Source of the DNA: Flavobacteriaceae bacterium
Lineage (GTDB): Bacteria > Bacteroidota > Bacteroidia > Flavobacteriales > Flavobacteriaceae
Direction of reading: 5' to 3'
Length of the DNA: 38,989 nt
NCBI GenBank assembly: GCA_028277085.1
Contig: JANQHL010000170.1
Coordinates: forward strand, 1 to 38,989
Notes under the pieces: generated by a model
What the model saw: the letters and a program-made list of their open reading frames with translations, nothing else
Database searches by the model: none
What the model was told of the DNA's origin: nothing
In this document: positions 38,613 through 38,989 of the stretch, piece after piece
Position numbering within the stretch: the stretch's first letter is position 1
Layout of the letters: each line of letters starts with the position of its first letter
Position numbers and translations under genes: made by a program

Positions 38613-38989
38613 TTAATCTTTAAATTTTTTTACAACAGCTTGGTTTGGTAATTCATCATACCCCATATTGTACAAGGTGAATCCAAAAATGTCCGCATAT
38701 TGTTCTATGGTTTTGCTTACCGGGGTACCGGCGCCGTGACCTGCTTTGGTCTCAACACGTATGAGAGTGGGATTATCTCCAGTTTGTTTTTCCTGTAGTT
38801 CCGCTGCAAATTTGAAGCTATGTGCCGGAACCACTCTATCGTCATGATCCCCTGTGGTAACTAATGTTGCCGGATATTCGGTGCCTTCGGTCACATTATG
38901 CACAGGAGAATATCCCTTTAAGTATTCAAACATTTCTTTACTTTCTTCAGCAGTGCCGTAATCATAAGCCCATCCAGCACCTGCAGTGA
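38613..38989 (-). CDS. Prolyl oligopeptidase (S9 family), C-terminal part; N-terminus outside window
   Basis: Reading frame extends upstream of the listed ORF to the window end: ...[65 protein letters not shown]; the [11 protein letters not shown] segment is the catalytic Asp region. Confidence 0.88.
   Translation of the reverse strand, partial: TAGAGWAYDYGTAEESKEMFEYLKGYSPVHNVTEGTEYPATLVTTGDHDDRVVPAHSFKFAAELQEKQTGDNPTLIRVETKAGHGAGTPVSKTIEQYADIFGFTLYNMGYDELPNQAVVKKFKD

Noticed and set aside
1-38989. CRISPR arrays, tRNA/rRNA genes, transposases or phage genes
   Set aside because: None seen; repetition in the window is explained by paralogous permease coding sequence.

Overview
Window (AT-rich, Bacteroidota/Flavobacteriia-like by protein character) dominated by one ~33 kb minus-strand operon-like block. 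Read in transcription order it encodes a TolC-type outer-membrane factor (31952-33295), an HlyD/MacA-type membrane-fusion protein (30700-31950), one MacB/LolD-type ABC ATPase (29993-30688), then at least 13 consecutive ~800-aa FtsX/MacB-type permeases (12 complete, one cut by the left window edge). All are on the same strand, intact, and separated mostly by 10-70 bp. Divergently transcribed from the operon head is an NtrC-family sigma54 response regulator, a histidine kinase with almost no periplasmic loop, and a small GreA/GreB-like protein. The divergent intergenic region has a 10-bp motif placed symmetrically 27-28 nt before both start codons (one copy lies inside a good sigma54 -24/-12 match), a cluster of GTGTAAAAT-type repeats, and a perfect hairpin over the tolC-like start codon. 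The right end holds ordinary genes: SnoaL-like protein, ArfB-type peptidyl-tRNA hydrolase, an ABC ATPase with no neighbouring permease, and the C-terminus of a prolyl oligopeptidase. The main candidate for an undescribed system is the 1 ATPase : 1 MFP : 1 OMF : >=13 permease array, possibly a set of interchangeable permeases sharing one envelope-spanning machine under sigma54/two-component control. No search or alignment was run; family calls are from motif recognition in the supplied translations.
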